64,000 bases of DNA from an uncultured Acidimicrobiales bacterium (GCA_937922805.1 CALAJV010000018.1:62001-126000), one strand, 5' to 3'. Positions 26,385 to 35,830 are shown, numbered from the stretch's first letter. Numbers and translations are program-made. The notes: generated by a model not told the origin, from the sequence alone.

Positions 26385-28118
26385 ATGGGGATGGCTTCAA
26401 ACGCAGATGTTCTAGCAATGCTCAACGAGCTAATAACTCTCACAACTTTGAAAGAAGAAAGCTCGCAGTCGTTTAAAGTCAGGGCTTACGAGAACGCCAA
26501 GCTTGGAATTGAGGCTCATGGCCACGACATAACGGGACTTACAGCGACGGAACTGACGAAAATCAAGGGCGTCGGAAAGTCAACTGCAGCGAAGATCCGC
26601 GAGTACGTTGAGGGTGGCAAGGTTGAGAAACTAGAGAAGCTTCGGGTCGAGTATCCCCCAGAGTTCGTCAAACTAAGCAAGATTCCAGGTCTTGGTCCCA
26701 AGACTCTCAAACTTCTCCGCTCCAAGCTAGGAGTCGAGGACGTTGAAGGTTTAAGGGCCGCAATCGCGGACCAGAAACTTCGAGAGCTACCTCGGATGGG
26801 AGAGGCCAGTGAAGCCAAGATTGCCAAGGCAATAGATCGTCTGGGCCTAACTGGAAAAGATACTAGAACCCCAATTGCCGAAGCCATGCCGCTAGCCCTT
26901 CGGCTGGTTGATGACCTTAGAGCGCTAAAAGAAGTATCGAAGGCCGAGTTTTGTGGCAGTCTTCGTCGGATGTCAGAAACGATCGGCGATATTGACATCA
27001 CCGTCGCATCGAAAAAGCCAGCCGTCGTTATGGAAGCCGTCGTCAACCACAACGAAGTTTCCGAATTGGTTGTGGCCGGCGAGACGAAAACCTCGTTTCT
27101 CACCAAAGACGGCTTACAGGTAGATGTTCGAGTAGTGGAGCCATCGCAATTCGGAGCGGCAACGTTGTACTTCACTGGCTCCAAGGCTCACAACATCGCA
27201 CTTCGCCAGCGCGCTATCGATCGGGGCTGGTTACTCAACGAATACGGACTCCTAGAAGGTGACGACGTTGTTGCCAGTAAGACGGAGAAGCAGATCTACG
27301 CGGCATTGGATCTGACCTATGTTCCTCCGCCAATGAGAGAATCAACAGGAGAAATTGAGGCTGCTGCAGGTGATGATTGGCCGAAACTAATCGAACGCTC
27401 ACACATTCGAGGAGATCTGCACTATCACACCGACCGGTCCGGCGATGGACGATCATCGGTTGCCGACATGGTTAAAGAGGCGGCGAGCCAAGGCTACGAC
27501 TATTTGGCTATTACCGACCACGGCGAGGATTTGGCCATTAACGGATCGAACCGTGAGGAGATGCTTGAGCACCGGGAAGTAATTCGCAAAATTCAGACGA
27601 AGTACCCGGACATGACGATCATGTTTGGCTGCGAGCTTAATATCGGTCCCGACGGGGGTCTCGACTACGATCTCGAGTTTCGTTCGCTGTTCGACTACAC
27701 CGTTGCCTCAGTCCATTCTCATTTCGATCAATCGGTGGCAGATCAAACCGACCGGTTGATCGCAGCGATAGAAGATCCGACCGTGCACTCAATTGGACAC
27801 TTGACTGGCCGTTACATTGGACGGCGTCCCGGGATTGAAATTGACTACGACAAAGTTTTTGATGCCTTAGTGGCGAACGATGTTGCGCTCGAAGTCAACG
27901 GAGCACTTCAGCGTCTTGACGCCGCTTCCGATGTCGTTCGACGGGCAGTGGACCAAGGAGTCAAATTGGTCATAAACACTGATAGCCACCATGTTTCGGA
28001 ACTGGGACGGATGGAGTACGGGGTGCTAACCGCCCAGCGTGGTTGGGCTCCCAAGGAGTTGGTAGTTAACTCGTGGGCCAAGTCCAAGTTCCTGAAATGG
28101 GTAGATCAAAAGGGCTGA
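26385..28118 (+). CDS. polX: Family X DNA polymerase with PHP domain
   Basis: 577-aa repair polymerase. Order: HhH/8-kDa-like region (~1-100), fingers, palm nucleotidyltransferase with CGSLRRMSETIGDIDI (~188-205) and VDVRV for the third acidic residue, then a PHP phosphoesterase domain (~343-570). The latter has GDLHYHTDRS (first metal His pair), ITDHGEDLA, GCELNIGPDGGLDYD, VASVHSHFD, and ends with NTDSHH. Compared with the common HTxxSDG consensus there is an extra Gly (HTDRSGDG). Length matches bacterial PolX (~570). It acts in gap filling and 3'-end processing. It is upstream of the second ECF sigma pair and not linked to it in sequence. Confidence 0.92.
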   Translation: MGMASNADVLAMLNELITLTTLKEESSQSFKVRAYENAKLGIEAHGHDITGLTATELTKIKGVGKSTAAKIREYVEGGKVEKLEKLRVEYPPEFVKLSKIPGLGPKTLKLLRSKLGVEDVEGLRAAIADQKLRELPRMGEASEAKIAKAIDRLGLTGKDTRTPIAEAMPLALRLVDDLRALKEVSKAEFCGSLRRMSETIGDIDITVASKKPAVVMEAVVNHNEVSELVVAGETKTSFLTKDGLQVDVRVVEPSQFGAATLYFTGSKAHNIALRQRAIDRGWLLNEYGLLEGDDVVASKTEKQIYAALDLTYVPPPMRESTGEIEAAAGDDWPKLIERSHIRGDLHYHTDRSGDGRSSVADMVKEAASQGYDYLAITDHGEDLAINGSNREEMLEHREVIRKIQTKYPDMTIMFGCELNIGPDGGLDYDLEFRSLFDYTVASVHSHFDQSVADQTDRLIAAIEDPTVHSIGHLTGRYIGRRPGIEIDYDKVFDALVANDVALEVNGALQRLDAASDVVRRAVDQGVKLVINTDSHHVSELGRMEYGVLTAQRGWAPKELVVNSWAKSKFLKWVDQKG

Positions 28119-28258
28119 ACCAAAAGTTGGCCTAGTATTAGCGTGTTGCAGTACCTAGTTATAACGGTGGGCCAATTTAGTTGAAAGGACCGTAGGCCAA
28201 TGGCGCAGATTCTTTCTTTTGCCGGTCAGGATCTTGCGCTCCCAGGCGTCATAGTCGT

Positions 28259-28789
28259 ATGAGCATGCGCTTTGGCCAAAATCGGTCGAATTTGAACCGG
28301 GCATCCGAGAAGATCGTCTTCGCGATCTATCCCGATCTACGGAAGTTTGCTGCGGTCGTTGCCGACCTCGACGTAGACCCTGATGACCTGGTACAGGATG
28401 CGTTAGTTGCGGTGCTAAAAAGCACGTCATTCGATCGGCTCGACAACCCTTTGGCCTACATGAAGCGAGTAGTCGTAAACCTAGCGACATCTAATCGGCG
28501 TCGACAAGCCCGGTGGAAGGCCCTCCGGCCCAAAGCTGTTTCTCCAGTCGACTACCACGATGAGTATCCGTCAGATGTTGGCTCCCTTGCTGGGCTAGGA
28601 GCCGTCGACAAAGCAGCCCTTTACCTAGCGGAGGTAGACGGCTACTCGCATCACGAGATAAGCGAAATGCTCGCCATCAGCGTTCCAGCCGTGTCGAAAC
28701 GACTCAGCCGGGCGCGACGAAAACTCCGGGAAGAGATGATGACAGATCACTCGGTGATCGAGTCGATGACGAGCGAGGCAAAAGTATGA
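28259..28789 (+). CDS. ECF RNA polymerase sigma factor (pair 2)
   Basis: 176-aa ECF sigma. Region 2: SEKIVFAIYPDLRKFAAVV, DPDDLVQDALVAVL, AYMKRVVVNLATS. Region 4: AALYLAEVDGYSHHEISEMLAISVPAVSKRLSRARRKLREE, a clear helix-turn-helix. Its stop overlaps the start of the downstream membrane-protein gene by 4 nt (ATGA). The ATG has only a weak ribosome site (AGG). The likely partner is the next gene. Confidence 0.85.
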   Translation: MSMRFGQNRSNLNRASEKIVFAIYPDLRKFAAVVADLDVDPDDLVQDALVAVLKSTSFDRLDNPLAYMKRVVVNLATSNRRRQARWKALRPKAVSPVDYHDEYPSDVGSLAGLGAVDKAALYLAEVDGYSHHEISEMLAISVPAVSKRLSRARRKLREEMMTDHSVIESMTSEAKV

Positions 28790-30207
28790 GCATCAAAGAA
28801 CTACTAGAAGAAACGGCTGAACGAGGAGATCACCGCGGAGGCGACCAAGTCTGGTTAGCCGCTCAAAGCGAGGTCGAAGCATCGATTCGTAAAGGACAGC
28901 GAGTATTTCGCGCAACGGTAGTAGCGCTTGGGCTACTTGCGGTAGCAGCCGTGTCGCCTCTGCTACTGAACCAAGGGTCGGAGTCGGTTGCAGAGGGAGG
29001 TTCTGTCGCCGAAACGGTGGCGCCAGCGCATGGCGACAACGACCACGGTAGCGACAGAGTCGGCGGCTTCACGAAGGATCCCGACGATCGAAGTAGCAGG
29101 GCCAAGACTGATACTACTTCGCCGAATAATGGGACCTCAATCGGTCAAGAATCGAATTCCGATGAAGCGGGCTCGGAGAAATATGAATCAGCTCCGGATT
29201 GCCCCCTCGGCCAGCGAGTGCCGTTGGGGCAAGCGAATCCGACCACTCAAGCTGAGCCAATGGGTGCGGTATGGTGTTTTGACCAAGGCCCGGCTCCTGA
29301 ACCAACTCGGGTGCAAGGTGACAATAGTTGGATCGACGACTTCACGTACGGGGGCGACCTTCGGCGATTTGAAGACGGTGACCTTGGCTACCGGATCTAC
29401 AACCAGGAGGGCGAAAATCCGCCAGAGCAAGCGACCCACTGGCTAAATCACAATCACTGGATGGTCGATTCAACTGGGGCGTTCTCAGGTGGGTCTTCTA
29501 TGCGCCCCGATCAGGCGTTTCGATTCGAGGACGGCAAACTGGTAGTAGAAGCTGACGTGGCGGCTGCGGTTCCAGAGTTTGACCCGAGCCATTGGGTCGA
29601 GATAACAATTACCGACGCTGCGGAGCCGACTTCGATTGTCGACGGATTGTATGCCTACGGCCAGTTCGGTGATGATCATTCCATTGGCTGTCGACTCCAG
29701 CCTTCATCGGTGCCAGTGTGTGCTCAGTATGGCTCTGTCGGGAGCTCGCCCTCGCCAGGTTGTTCTCAGAACGGTGAGAGAATCCTAGAAATATCGTTCT
29801 TTCAACAATGCGGAGAGACAACCGGTGGCGGCGAATGGGCCAAAGATCCGACTTACCCTGACGCCACGGCCGCCGACTTCATGCGGGCATGCGAGCCGAA
29901 CCAGACCGATCTCTATTGTCGGGACCGGTTCCGGATGGAAGTATCCGGCGACTCACTTTCGTTGTTCGTGAACGGATTCAAGATGTTCGAGTCCAAAGAC
30001 TGGCCCGAAGACAAGCAGCTACCGAGCCGGTTTCTCGACGGCGATGTCTATGTGTACTTCTCAAGTTGGTCGTGGCGTAGCGAGGGTGAATTGGTTCGCT
30101 TCCACTGGGATCGATTGGCCGTCAACCCGGACCAAGGATTGACCACCGCGCCTTCGTTCTGTGTTGACCGAAACGACCGAACCTGTGAAAGCGCAGATCA
30201 CCACTAG
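28786..30207 (+). CDS. Membrane partner of ECF sigma factor, LamG-like exterior
   Basis: 473-aa single-pass protein. Residues 1-41 are a short cytoplasmic segment (IKELLEETAERGD...VWLAAQSEVEASIRKG) typical of short sigma-binding domains. Residues ~42-62 form the membrane helix (RATVVALGLLAVAAVSPLLL). Residues ~63-150 are a polar linker. The remainder is an exported globular region rich in Trp, Gly and Asp (~150-470), with the end RMEVSGDSLSLFVNGFKMFES resembling a LamG/jelly-roll carbohydrate-binding module. Several Cys pairs suggest disulfides. No catalytic residues are identifiable. The sigma/anti-sigma relationship is inferred from the 4-nt overlap and the layout. Confidence 0.75.
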   Translation: MSIKELLEETAERGDHRGGDQVWLAAQSEVEASIRKGQRVFRATVVALGLLAVAAVSPLLLNQGSESVAEGGSVAETVAPAHGDNDHGSDRVGGFTKDPDDRSSRAKTDTTSPNNGTSIGQESNSDEAGSEKYESAPDCPLGQRVPLGQANPTTQAEPMGAVWCFDQGPAPEPTRVQGDNSWIDDFTYGGDLRRFEDGDLGYRIYNQEGENPPEQATHWLNHNHWMVDSTGAFSGGSSMRPDQAFRFEDGKLVVEADVAAAVPEFDPSHWVEITITDAAEPTSIVDGLYAYGQFGDDHSIGCRLQPSSVPVCAQYGSVGSSPSPGCSQNGERILEISFFQQCGETTGGGEWAKDPTYPDATAADFMRACEPNQTDLYCRDRFRMEVSGDSLSLFVNGFKMFESKDWPEDKQLPSRFLDGDVYVYFSSWSWRSEGELVRFHWDRLAVNPDQGLTTAPSFCVDRNDRTCESADHH

Positions 30208-30232
30208 GTGTTGATAATGCGGCTGGCCCGTC

Positions 30233-30279
30233 TTGGCTGTGTACCGTCGGTGGCGCCGCCAACGCAATTGGACAGCCAA
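30233..30279. terminator. Inverted repeat after the sigma-2 operon
   Basis: TTGGCTGT (30233-30240) and ACAGCCAA (30272-30279) pair across a GC-rich 31-nt loop that contains a palindromic GGCGCC. It lies 25 bp after the membrane-partner gene and just before the next gene. No U-run follows. Confidence 0.3.
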
Positions 30280-30304
30280 CAACCGACTGGTGTAGAAGTG
30301 TCGC

Positions 30305-31168
30305 ATGCTGTCGTGGACAATTGGCCAAGTTCAGGTTACGTCGATCGTAGAATCAGAGACGCCAACGTCGCCAAGGTTCATGTATGAGGACATGACTAAG
30401 GGTGACGTGTTGGAGCGGTGCAAAACCGCAACGTGGCTTAGACCTCACTTCATTAACGACGAAGGTTACTTGCTCCAAAAGGTTCAGTGTCTAATCGTTG
30501 AAGCCGGCGAGCATCGAATAGCGGTTGACACCTGCGTTGGGAACGACAAGGTTCGATTCAATGATGTTTGGAATCTGATGAACGGTCCGTTCCTTGAGGA
30601 CTTTGCCAGCACCGGCCATGCCCTGCACGACATTACCCATGTGATCTGTACCCATCTGCACGTTGACCACGTGGGTTGGAACACTCGGTTAGTTGATGGC
30701 GAGTGGGCGCCCACTTTTCCAAACGCCAAATATCTGTTCGTCCAACCAGAGTTCGATCATTGGCAGAACGAACCAGGCTTGTTTGACGATGAGGATGTGT
30801 TCGGTGATTCAGTACAACCGATTGTGGATGCCGGGTTGGCCGAATTTGTCGGTCCGGACCATCGGCTATGCGACGAAGTCTGGCTTGAGTCAACGCCGGG
30901 TCATACTCCTGGACACGTCTCAGTGCGAATTGAATCAGATGGTCGTCGGGCCGTCATCACCGGCGACATGGCCCACAACCCACTACAAGTCGCCGATCCT
31001 AGTTTGTCTTCGCGCTTTGATACCGACCCGGAACAGGCCCAAGCCACCAGGCGGTCGACGTTTCCGCAATGGGCCGACGGTGAGCTACTCGTAATCGGAA
31101 CCCACTTTGGGAACCCAACTGCGGCCACGATGGTGCCCGATGGAGATGGTTTTCGACTCAATGTTTGA
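30305..31168 (+). CDS. MBL-fold metallo-hydrolase
   Basis: 287-aa soluble metallo-beta-lactamase fold enzyme. Metal motif HLHVDHVGWN (HxHxDH) near residue 117, then STPGHTPGHVSV (third His), ITGDMAH with the bridging Asp, and GTHFGNP. This is the quorum-quenching-lactonase/alkylsulfatase-like branch. Substrate not known. The C-terminus is complete. It lies alone and converges on the alpha/beta-hydrolase gene with a 32-bp gap. Confidence 0.85.
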   Translation: MLSWTIGQVQVTSIVESETPTSPRFMYEDMTKGDVLERCKTATWLRPHFINDEGYLLQKVQCLIVEAGEHRIAVDTCVGNDKVRFNDVWNLMNGPFLEDFASTGHALHDITHVICTHLHVDHVGWNTRLVDGEWAPTFPNAKYLFVQPEFDHWQNEPGLFDDEDVFGDSVQPIVDAGLAEFVGPDHRLCDEVWLESTPGHTPGHVSVRIESDGRRAVITGDMAHNPLQVADPSLSSRFDTDPEQAQATRRSTFPQWADGELLVIGTHFGNPTAATMVPDGDGFRLNV

Positions 31169-31200
31169 GCGGCAGCGTTAGCCAGACTGTATGGAAATGG

Positions 31201-31869
31201 CTAGGAGAGCTTCGATACAAACGCAGACAGTAACTCGGCGATTTCTTCAGCATGAGACTCTTCATGCATAGCGTGCTCACCATCTTGAATTAGTTGAAAC
31301 GAGCAGTTTGGCATTTTTCGAGCCATGTATTGGCCGGCGCCTGCGTATTCGGGCCGATCGGCCGAGCCAGCAAGCACTAACGTTGGTACGTCTAAGGTGG
31401 CCAGATTCTCCATGACGACGCTGTCGTGTTGAAGGTTTAGCTCGGCCGCCTGCACCGGTACGCCGAATCGGTGAGCGTTGCGACGTGATCGTTCATTCCA
31501 CGCCTCACGTTTTTCTGGATCGCGAAACCCGGGACCAGTGTTCAATACAACGATGCCTCGGGCCTTGTTTCGTCTGGTGGCAGCGTGGGCCAGGGCCAAG
31601 TAGCCACCTAGCGAGTGACCAACGAGAACAGGATCGTCTCCAAGTTCGTTGATTAGAGCATCGATATCGTCAAGAGCCAGGTCGCGAGTATAGAGCGATG
31701 GGTCTTCCGGCGTCGGAGACTGGCCGTGGCCGAGCAGGTCGAGGGCGGCCACGGTGAATCGATCCGACAATTGGTCCATTACGCTACGCCAGGTTTCGGA
31801 AGAGGATCCGACGCCATGAAGAAAAACCAATGATGAACCTGAACCAGATTTCTCTACGTGTACTCGCAT
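31201..31869 (-). CDS. Alpha/beta hydrolase
   Basis: 222-aa hydrolase. The oxyanion motif is LVFLHGVGSSSETW, then DLLGHGQS and the nucleophile elbow VGHSLGGYLALA. The catalytic Asp and His lie in LVLAGSADRPEY and GEHAMHE. The ATG at 31869 is chosen over a TTG six codons upstream. It is the last gene of a minus-strand set: SDR, MDMPI-domain protein, hydrolase. Esterase, epoxide hydrolase or dehalogenase activity would all fit the fold. Confidence 0.85.
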   Translation of the reverse strand: MRVHVEKSGSGSSLVFLHGVGSSSETWRSVMDQLSDRFTVAALDLLGHGQSPTPEDPSLYTRDLALDDIDALINELGDDPVLVGHSLGGYLALAHAATRRNKARGIVVLNTGPGFRDPEKREAWNERSRRNAHRFGVPVQAAELNLQHDSVVMENLATLDVPTLVLAGSADRPEYAGAGQYMARKMPNCSFQLIQDGEHAMHEESHAEEIAELLSAFVSKLS

Positions 31870-31927
31870 GGCAACTACCGTAGACAAATCAAGGCAAGCA
31901 ACCTCACCCGGTAGCTCTCATTTTCGC

Positions 31928-32728
31928 CTACATCGTGAACGCTAAGTTCCTGGCCGCTGTTTCGCCCCACTCGGTATCCCCGGACCAACTAATGGTGCCG
32001 GCATCAATTTGACGCTGAGGGTCAAGTCGACCGCAGGCGAGCTGAACGAAGGTTAGTGAGTCGGTGGTCAATGCCACCGAAGGGTTATCGATGTGGTCCA
32101 CCGGTTTGGCTCGCCCATCGACTGAAACGTACATGTCTCGGTGTAGTGGGCCATTCAGATGAACACCGATGCTCTTGCCATCGGGAAGCCCAATTTTTTT
32201 ACCAACGATGTAACCGAGCGACATCTCCACCTCATCGAGCGCTCGTTCAGCTGTCGGGCCCGTGTCGTTGGTCTCGAGGCCGAGAGGCGTAGTGATGTCG
32301 CGTTGATGAACCCAGAAGTCAAAAACTCTGATATCCATAAATCGTTGATACGTGCCTGGCCCGACCGGGGTCATCTGTTGTCGAGCGAAATCTTCATCGG
32401 TGAACGACTCCAGATCCTGTCGCCGGGCCGAGAACACATCGACCACTTTCTGGCCGAATTCGGCGTCGCTCAAGCTTTCGACGGCAGATTCGAATGCCGC
32501 TATTTGGTCGAACGGCGGTGGGCTTTCCGGGGATTGTGGCTTCCATCCGACCAAGATGCTCTCCACTGCGGCTAAATGGGTTACCACACCTCGACTAGTC
32601 CACGCCGGACACAATGATTGTTGGCCCCACTCGCCTTCTCCGAAACCGGCAATAAGGCTCTCAACGGCGTCGTAGCATGTGGCTAGGTTGGTCGATGTCT
32701 GAATTCTTGACGCGTCAGAACTACTCAT
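31928..32728 (-). CDS. MDMPI/DinB-fold mycothiol-dependent-enzyme family protein
   Basis: 266-aa protein of the maleylpyruvate isomerase N-terminal (MDMPI_N) family. Residues ~5-145 form the DinB-like four-helix bundle, with GEGEWGQQSLCPAWTSRGVVTHL and conserved W and H (metal-binding His in VTHLAA, and VHQRD). An MDMPI_C-like domain follows (~150-265). Family members use mycothiol, which fits an actinobacterium. The start is ATG 32728, giving the usual N-terminal length; a TTG 19 codons upstream is less likely. It lies between the SDR and hydrolase genes of the same strand. Confidence 0.8.
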   Translation of the reverse strand: MSSSDASRIQTSTNLATCYDAVESLIAGFGEGEWGQQSLCPAWTSRGVVTHLAAVESILVGWKPQSPESPPPFDQIAAFESAVESLSDAEFGQKVVDVFSARRQDLESFTDEDFARQQMTPVGPGTYQRFMDIRVFDFWVHQRDITTPLGLETNDTGPTAERALDEVEMSLGYIVGKKIGLPDGKSIGVHLNGPLHRDMYVSVDGRAKPVDHIDNPSVALTTDSLTFVQLACGRLDPQRQIDAGTISWSGDTEWGETAARNLAFTM

Positions 32729-32796
32729 TTGGAATCCAATCATGTCGGTATAGTCGACCGGCGGAGTGATGCGCCGCCTCGACAAAACTCTAGTAC

Positions 32797-33558
32797 CTAT
32801 GCGCTTGCGCCACCATCTACGGTGATAGTTGTTCCTGATATGTGGCCAGCCCGCTCCGACGCTAGAAACACTACGACGTCAGCGATTTGATCGGGGTCGG
32901 CCGGTTCCGGATTGTTGGGAATCAGTTCTTCCCATCGGTCTTGATTGTCGAATCGATCAGATGCTTGTTGGCGGAGCAAGGTTTCCAGCCGGTCAGTCAA
33001 CGTTAAACCCGGATTGACTCCAACCACTCGAATCCCATCTGAAAGTGATTTGGCTCCAAGTGCTCGGGTAAAACCTACTAGAGCCGAATTGCCAGCGGCT
33101 CCGGCAACGTACTCTGGGTTAGGTCGATCAGCAGCCGACCCAATCACGTTGACGATCACACCAGCTCCCGCGTGTTTCATTTTGGGATACATGAGTCGAG
33201 TTAGGCTTATATACCCGAACACTTTCAGATCCCAAGCTGCCCGCCACTCATCATCGCCGATTTGATCTAGAGAGCCACCGGGAATGGCGCCAGCGTTGTT
33301 GACGAGAATGTCGACTTGGTCAACAACATCAACTAACGCCGCTTGATGTTCCGGGCGACCCAGATCGCACGAATGGCTTGTTACCTCAACATCGAAGTCG
33401 TTTCGAAGTTGTTTGGTGACCACCTTTAGCGCGGCGACGTCGCGGGCGGCGAGAGCTAGATTTGCTCCCTGGGCGGCAAACCCAAGGGCGCAGGCTAAAC
33501 CAATTCCCTTTGAACCACCGGTTATGAGCACCTTTTTGCCAGCTAGTTCTAGTTCCAT
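32797..33558 (-). CDS. SDR-family oxidoreductase
   Basis: 253-aa SDR starting MELELAGKKVLITGGSKGIGLA. NNAGAIP, the catalytic Ser in VIGSAADR, and an unusual active-site segment YVAGAAGNSALVGF in place of YxxSK follow: the Tyr is retained but the Lys four residues on reads Gly/Ala. ITVDGGASA ends the protein. The ATG at 33558 gives typical length; a GTG 20 codons upstream is rejected. It is the first gene of the SDR/MDMPI/hydrolase set. The missing Lys would impair classical catalysis, so a divergent or non-catalytic role is possible. Confidence 0.8.
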   Translation of the reverse strand: MELELAGKKVLITGGSKGIGLACALGFAAQGANLALAARDVAALKVVTKQLRNDFDVEVTSHSCDLGRPEHQAALVDVVDQVDILVNNAGAIPGGSLDQIGDDEWRAAWDLKVFGYISLTRLMYPKMKHAGAGVIVNVIGSAADRPNPEYVAGAAGNSALVGFTRALGAKSLSDGIRVVGVNPGLTLTDRLETLLRQQASDRFDNQDRWEELIPNNPEPADPDQIADVVVFLASERAGHISGTTITVDGGASA

Positions 33559-33643
33559 TCTGGCTCTACGGTACCGGGCCAAAAGTGGGTAGAAACCTAC
33601 TGAGTTCTTTAAGTTCACAGTCCATTCAGCCGACTTAGACTAA

Positions 33644-34132
33644 ATGCAGGCAGAAAGCACCGAGACTCACGGTCAAGCATCGTTCTACGACGGGTTGCGG
33701 GAACTAATTGCGCAACCGAACCCGATGTGTCTGACCATAATCCGGGCTTACCCGCAAAAAGCTAGCTTCTCTGAGCAGGTCCCTGGGGCCAAAGACGTTC
33801 AAAGCAGAACGTCGGAGCTTCTTGATCTCCTACAGAGCCGGCTGGACAAGAATCTGCGAAAGTACGATGTGACCGCCCGTATTGAGAACAACGGATTCGT
33901 TGTTGTTCTTCGGACTTTGGCCGACGTTCAAGTATTAGACCAAAGAATGTTTGGACTGCACAGCGAGTTAGTGAGGCCCTACGACTTGGAGCGAGGCACC
34001 GCGAATTTGCCGGTAGTAATCGGAGGCGCTGTCCGAGTTCCATCGGAAAAGCCGTCTGTCTTGATGAAGCGGGCTGAACAAGCGCTCGAACTTGCAACCT
34101 CAGCTGGAGGCAAAGCCCCCGTCTTGCTTTAG
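33644..34132 (+). CDS. Degenerate GGDEF-only protein
   Basis: 162-aa soluble protein that follows the second half of a GGDEF fold: LLQSRLDKNLRKYDVTARIENNGFVVVLRTL aligns with LxxxLRxxDxVARLGGDEFVVLL, so the catalytic GGDEF is replaced by ENNGF. It ends with LMKRAEQALELATSAG, matching the 'LLxxADxALYxAK' helix. Loss of the metal-binding and substrate-binding residues predicts no cyclase activity. No HAMP, PAS or membrane part is present. It is divergent from the SDR gene and followed by the amidase gene after 99 bp. Confidence 0.7.
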   Translation: MQAESTETHGQASFYDGLRELIAQPNPMCLTIIRAYPQKASFSEQVPGAKDVQSRTSELLDLLQSRLDKNLRKYDVTARIENNGFVVVLRTLADVQVLDQRMFGLHSELVRPYDLERGTANLPVVIGGAVRVPSEKPSVLMKRAEQALELATSAGGKAPVLL

Positions 34133-34231
34133 GTGTCGATCCGACAATCTTGATCAAGACAGCTAGTGTTTCTTCTTGGACCGAACACGTGACGCAAAGA
34201 TCGTTCACGTCCGAAACCTGGAGAAGAACGG

Positions 34232-35677
34232 ATGGCTACTTCTGGCTCGAATGGAACAGCGTTGCATGCTCTGGATGCAACGGAACAGGCACGACTTGTA
34301 GCGAGCGGGCAAGCCAGTGCGTTAGAGCTCGTCGAGGCCGCAATCGGCCGAATAGAGGGTCTCAACCCCGATCTCAACGCGGTCATTTGGAATAACTTTG
34401 ACGAGGCTCGCCGTTTAGCAGCTGCCGTTATACCCAACGGAGAGCCCTTTGGCGGCGTGCCGTTTCTGCTCAAAGATATTGGTGCTAACCAAGCCGGACT
34501 TCCTCATTGGTTAGGCAACCGGGCACTCAAAACGATGGATTTGCGCGCTAGCGACGACACCGTTCTCGGATCGAGATTTCGGACCGCTGGCTTGATCACC
34601 CTAGGTAAAACAAACCTGCCCGAGTTCGGAAGTACTCCCACGACCCAGCCTCTCAGTTGCGGCCCAACCAACAACCCGTGGGACTTGAGTAGATCACCCG
34701 CAGGATCAAGCGGCGGTTCTGCCGCTGCGGTGGCATCGGGCATGGTTGCCATCGCCCACGCGAACGACGGCGGAGGCTCAACTCGACTGCCGGCGTCGTG
34801 GTGTGGACTTGTTGGCTTAAAGACGACGAGGGGTCGCATTCCTAACCCAGAGTCGGTGTCGAGACTCACGTCTGAGCTGGCCGTAACCAAGACTGTGCGC
34901 GATACCGCTCGCCTACTAGATGCAGTCCACGGCGTTACTGATGCTGACTTGTATTCAGCCACGCCGCCCAACCAAACATATGAGTCGATGCTTAATGCGA
35001 GCATCACCCCGCTCAAAATTGCCGTCATAACTGACGCTGGCCACTGGCCCCTTGACCAAGAATGCCAGGTGGCCGCTCACGCTGGGGCAACAATGTTGGA
35101 ATCGCTTGGCCATAACATCGAAGCGGTCGGATCGGACGTTCTACTAGGTCCGGATTCAACAGTTAACGGTGAGCTTTGGACCGCGGGAATTGCCCGCAGA
35201 GTTCAGACTCTGAACGAGTTGGCGGGTCGAACGTTAACCGAAGACGAAGTCGAACCGTACAACTGGGCTGCGGCGGTTCGGGGCGCAACTATGCCAGCGG
35301 TAGACTTCGCAGCAACCGAAGAACGGCAACAAAGGTGGGTGCGAACTGTCCTTGATTGGATGGACCAGTTCGATCTCGTTGTAACACCAACGTCTGGTGC
35401 GATACCGATGAAAACGGAGGATCTGTGGCCACCGAAGGAAAAACCGTGGAAGATCGCCAAGACCTACGGACAAATCGGCGCCTTTACGCTTCCGTTTAAC
35501 GTGACCGGCCAACCAGCCATTTCTCTGCCCTTGCATTGGAGTGTTGATGGACTGCCCGTCGGAGTCCAGATCGTTGCGAAAATGGGTCGGGAAGACCTGT
35601 TACTGCAAGTGGCGTCCCAGCTTGAGCAGTCGAATCCGTGGTATCACCGCTATCAGGATGTACGCGGAAATTGGTAA
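34232..35677 (+). CDS. Amidase-signature enzyme
   Basis: 481-aa amidase. Catalytic Lys is in GGVPFLLKDIG (~residue 80), the cis-Ser is in SPAGSSGGSAAAVASG, and the nucleophilic Ser is in NDGGGSTRLPASWCGLVGLK. The C-terminal part (PTSGAIPMK, FNVTGQPAISLPL, GVQIVAKMGREDLLL) is typical. The start is ATG 34232, preceded by GGAGAAG. The family hydrolyses amides; the substrate is not clear. It lies alone. Confidence 0.88.
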   Translation: MATSGSNGTALHALDATEQARLVASGQASALELVEAAIGRIEGLNPDLNAVIWNNFDEARRLAAAVIPNGEPFGGVPFLLKDIGANQAGLPHWLGNRALKTMDLRASDDTVLGSRFRTAGLITLGKTNLPEFGSTPTTQPLSCGPTNNPWDLSRSPAGSSGGSAAAVASGMVAIAHANDGGGSTRLPASWCGLVGLKTTRGRIPNPESVSRLTSELAVTKTVRDTARLLDAVHGVTDADLYSATPPNQTYESMLNASITPLKIAVITDAGHWPLDQECQVAAHAGATMLESLGHNIEAVGSDVLLGPDSTVNGELWTAGIARRVQTLNELAGRTLTEDEVEPYNWAAAVRGATMPAVDFAATEERQQRWVRTVLDWMDQFDLVVTPTSGAIPMKTEDLWPPKEKPWKIAKTYGQIGAFTLPFNVTGQPAISLPLHWSVDGLPVGVQIVAKMGREDLLLQVASQLEQSNPWYHRYQDVRGNW

Positions 35678-35830
35678 CGCCGCGGCGATGGCCCAATGCG
35701 TTCGAGGCGGATGGTCATTGAACCGGGGTAAATACCGGCAGGCGTTGGGCGAAGTATCAGCGGTCCATAGCCGACGTCAAATGAGTCGTCGTGCCGTTGT
35801 CGACAATGCCAACTCTGGTCTGTTTTCTCG

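Noticed and set aside
26516..27184. Large antisense frame inside polX
   Set aside because: Fully inside the well-supported PolX gene, with Ser/Arg-rich product and no motif.
33644..34132. Active diguanylate cyclase
   Set aside because: The GGDEF signature is replaced by ENNGF, so catalysis is not expected.
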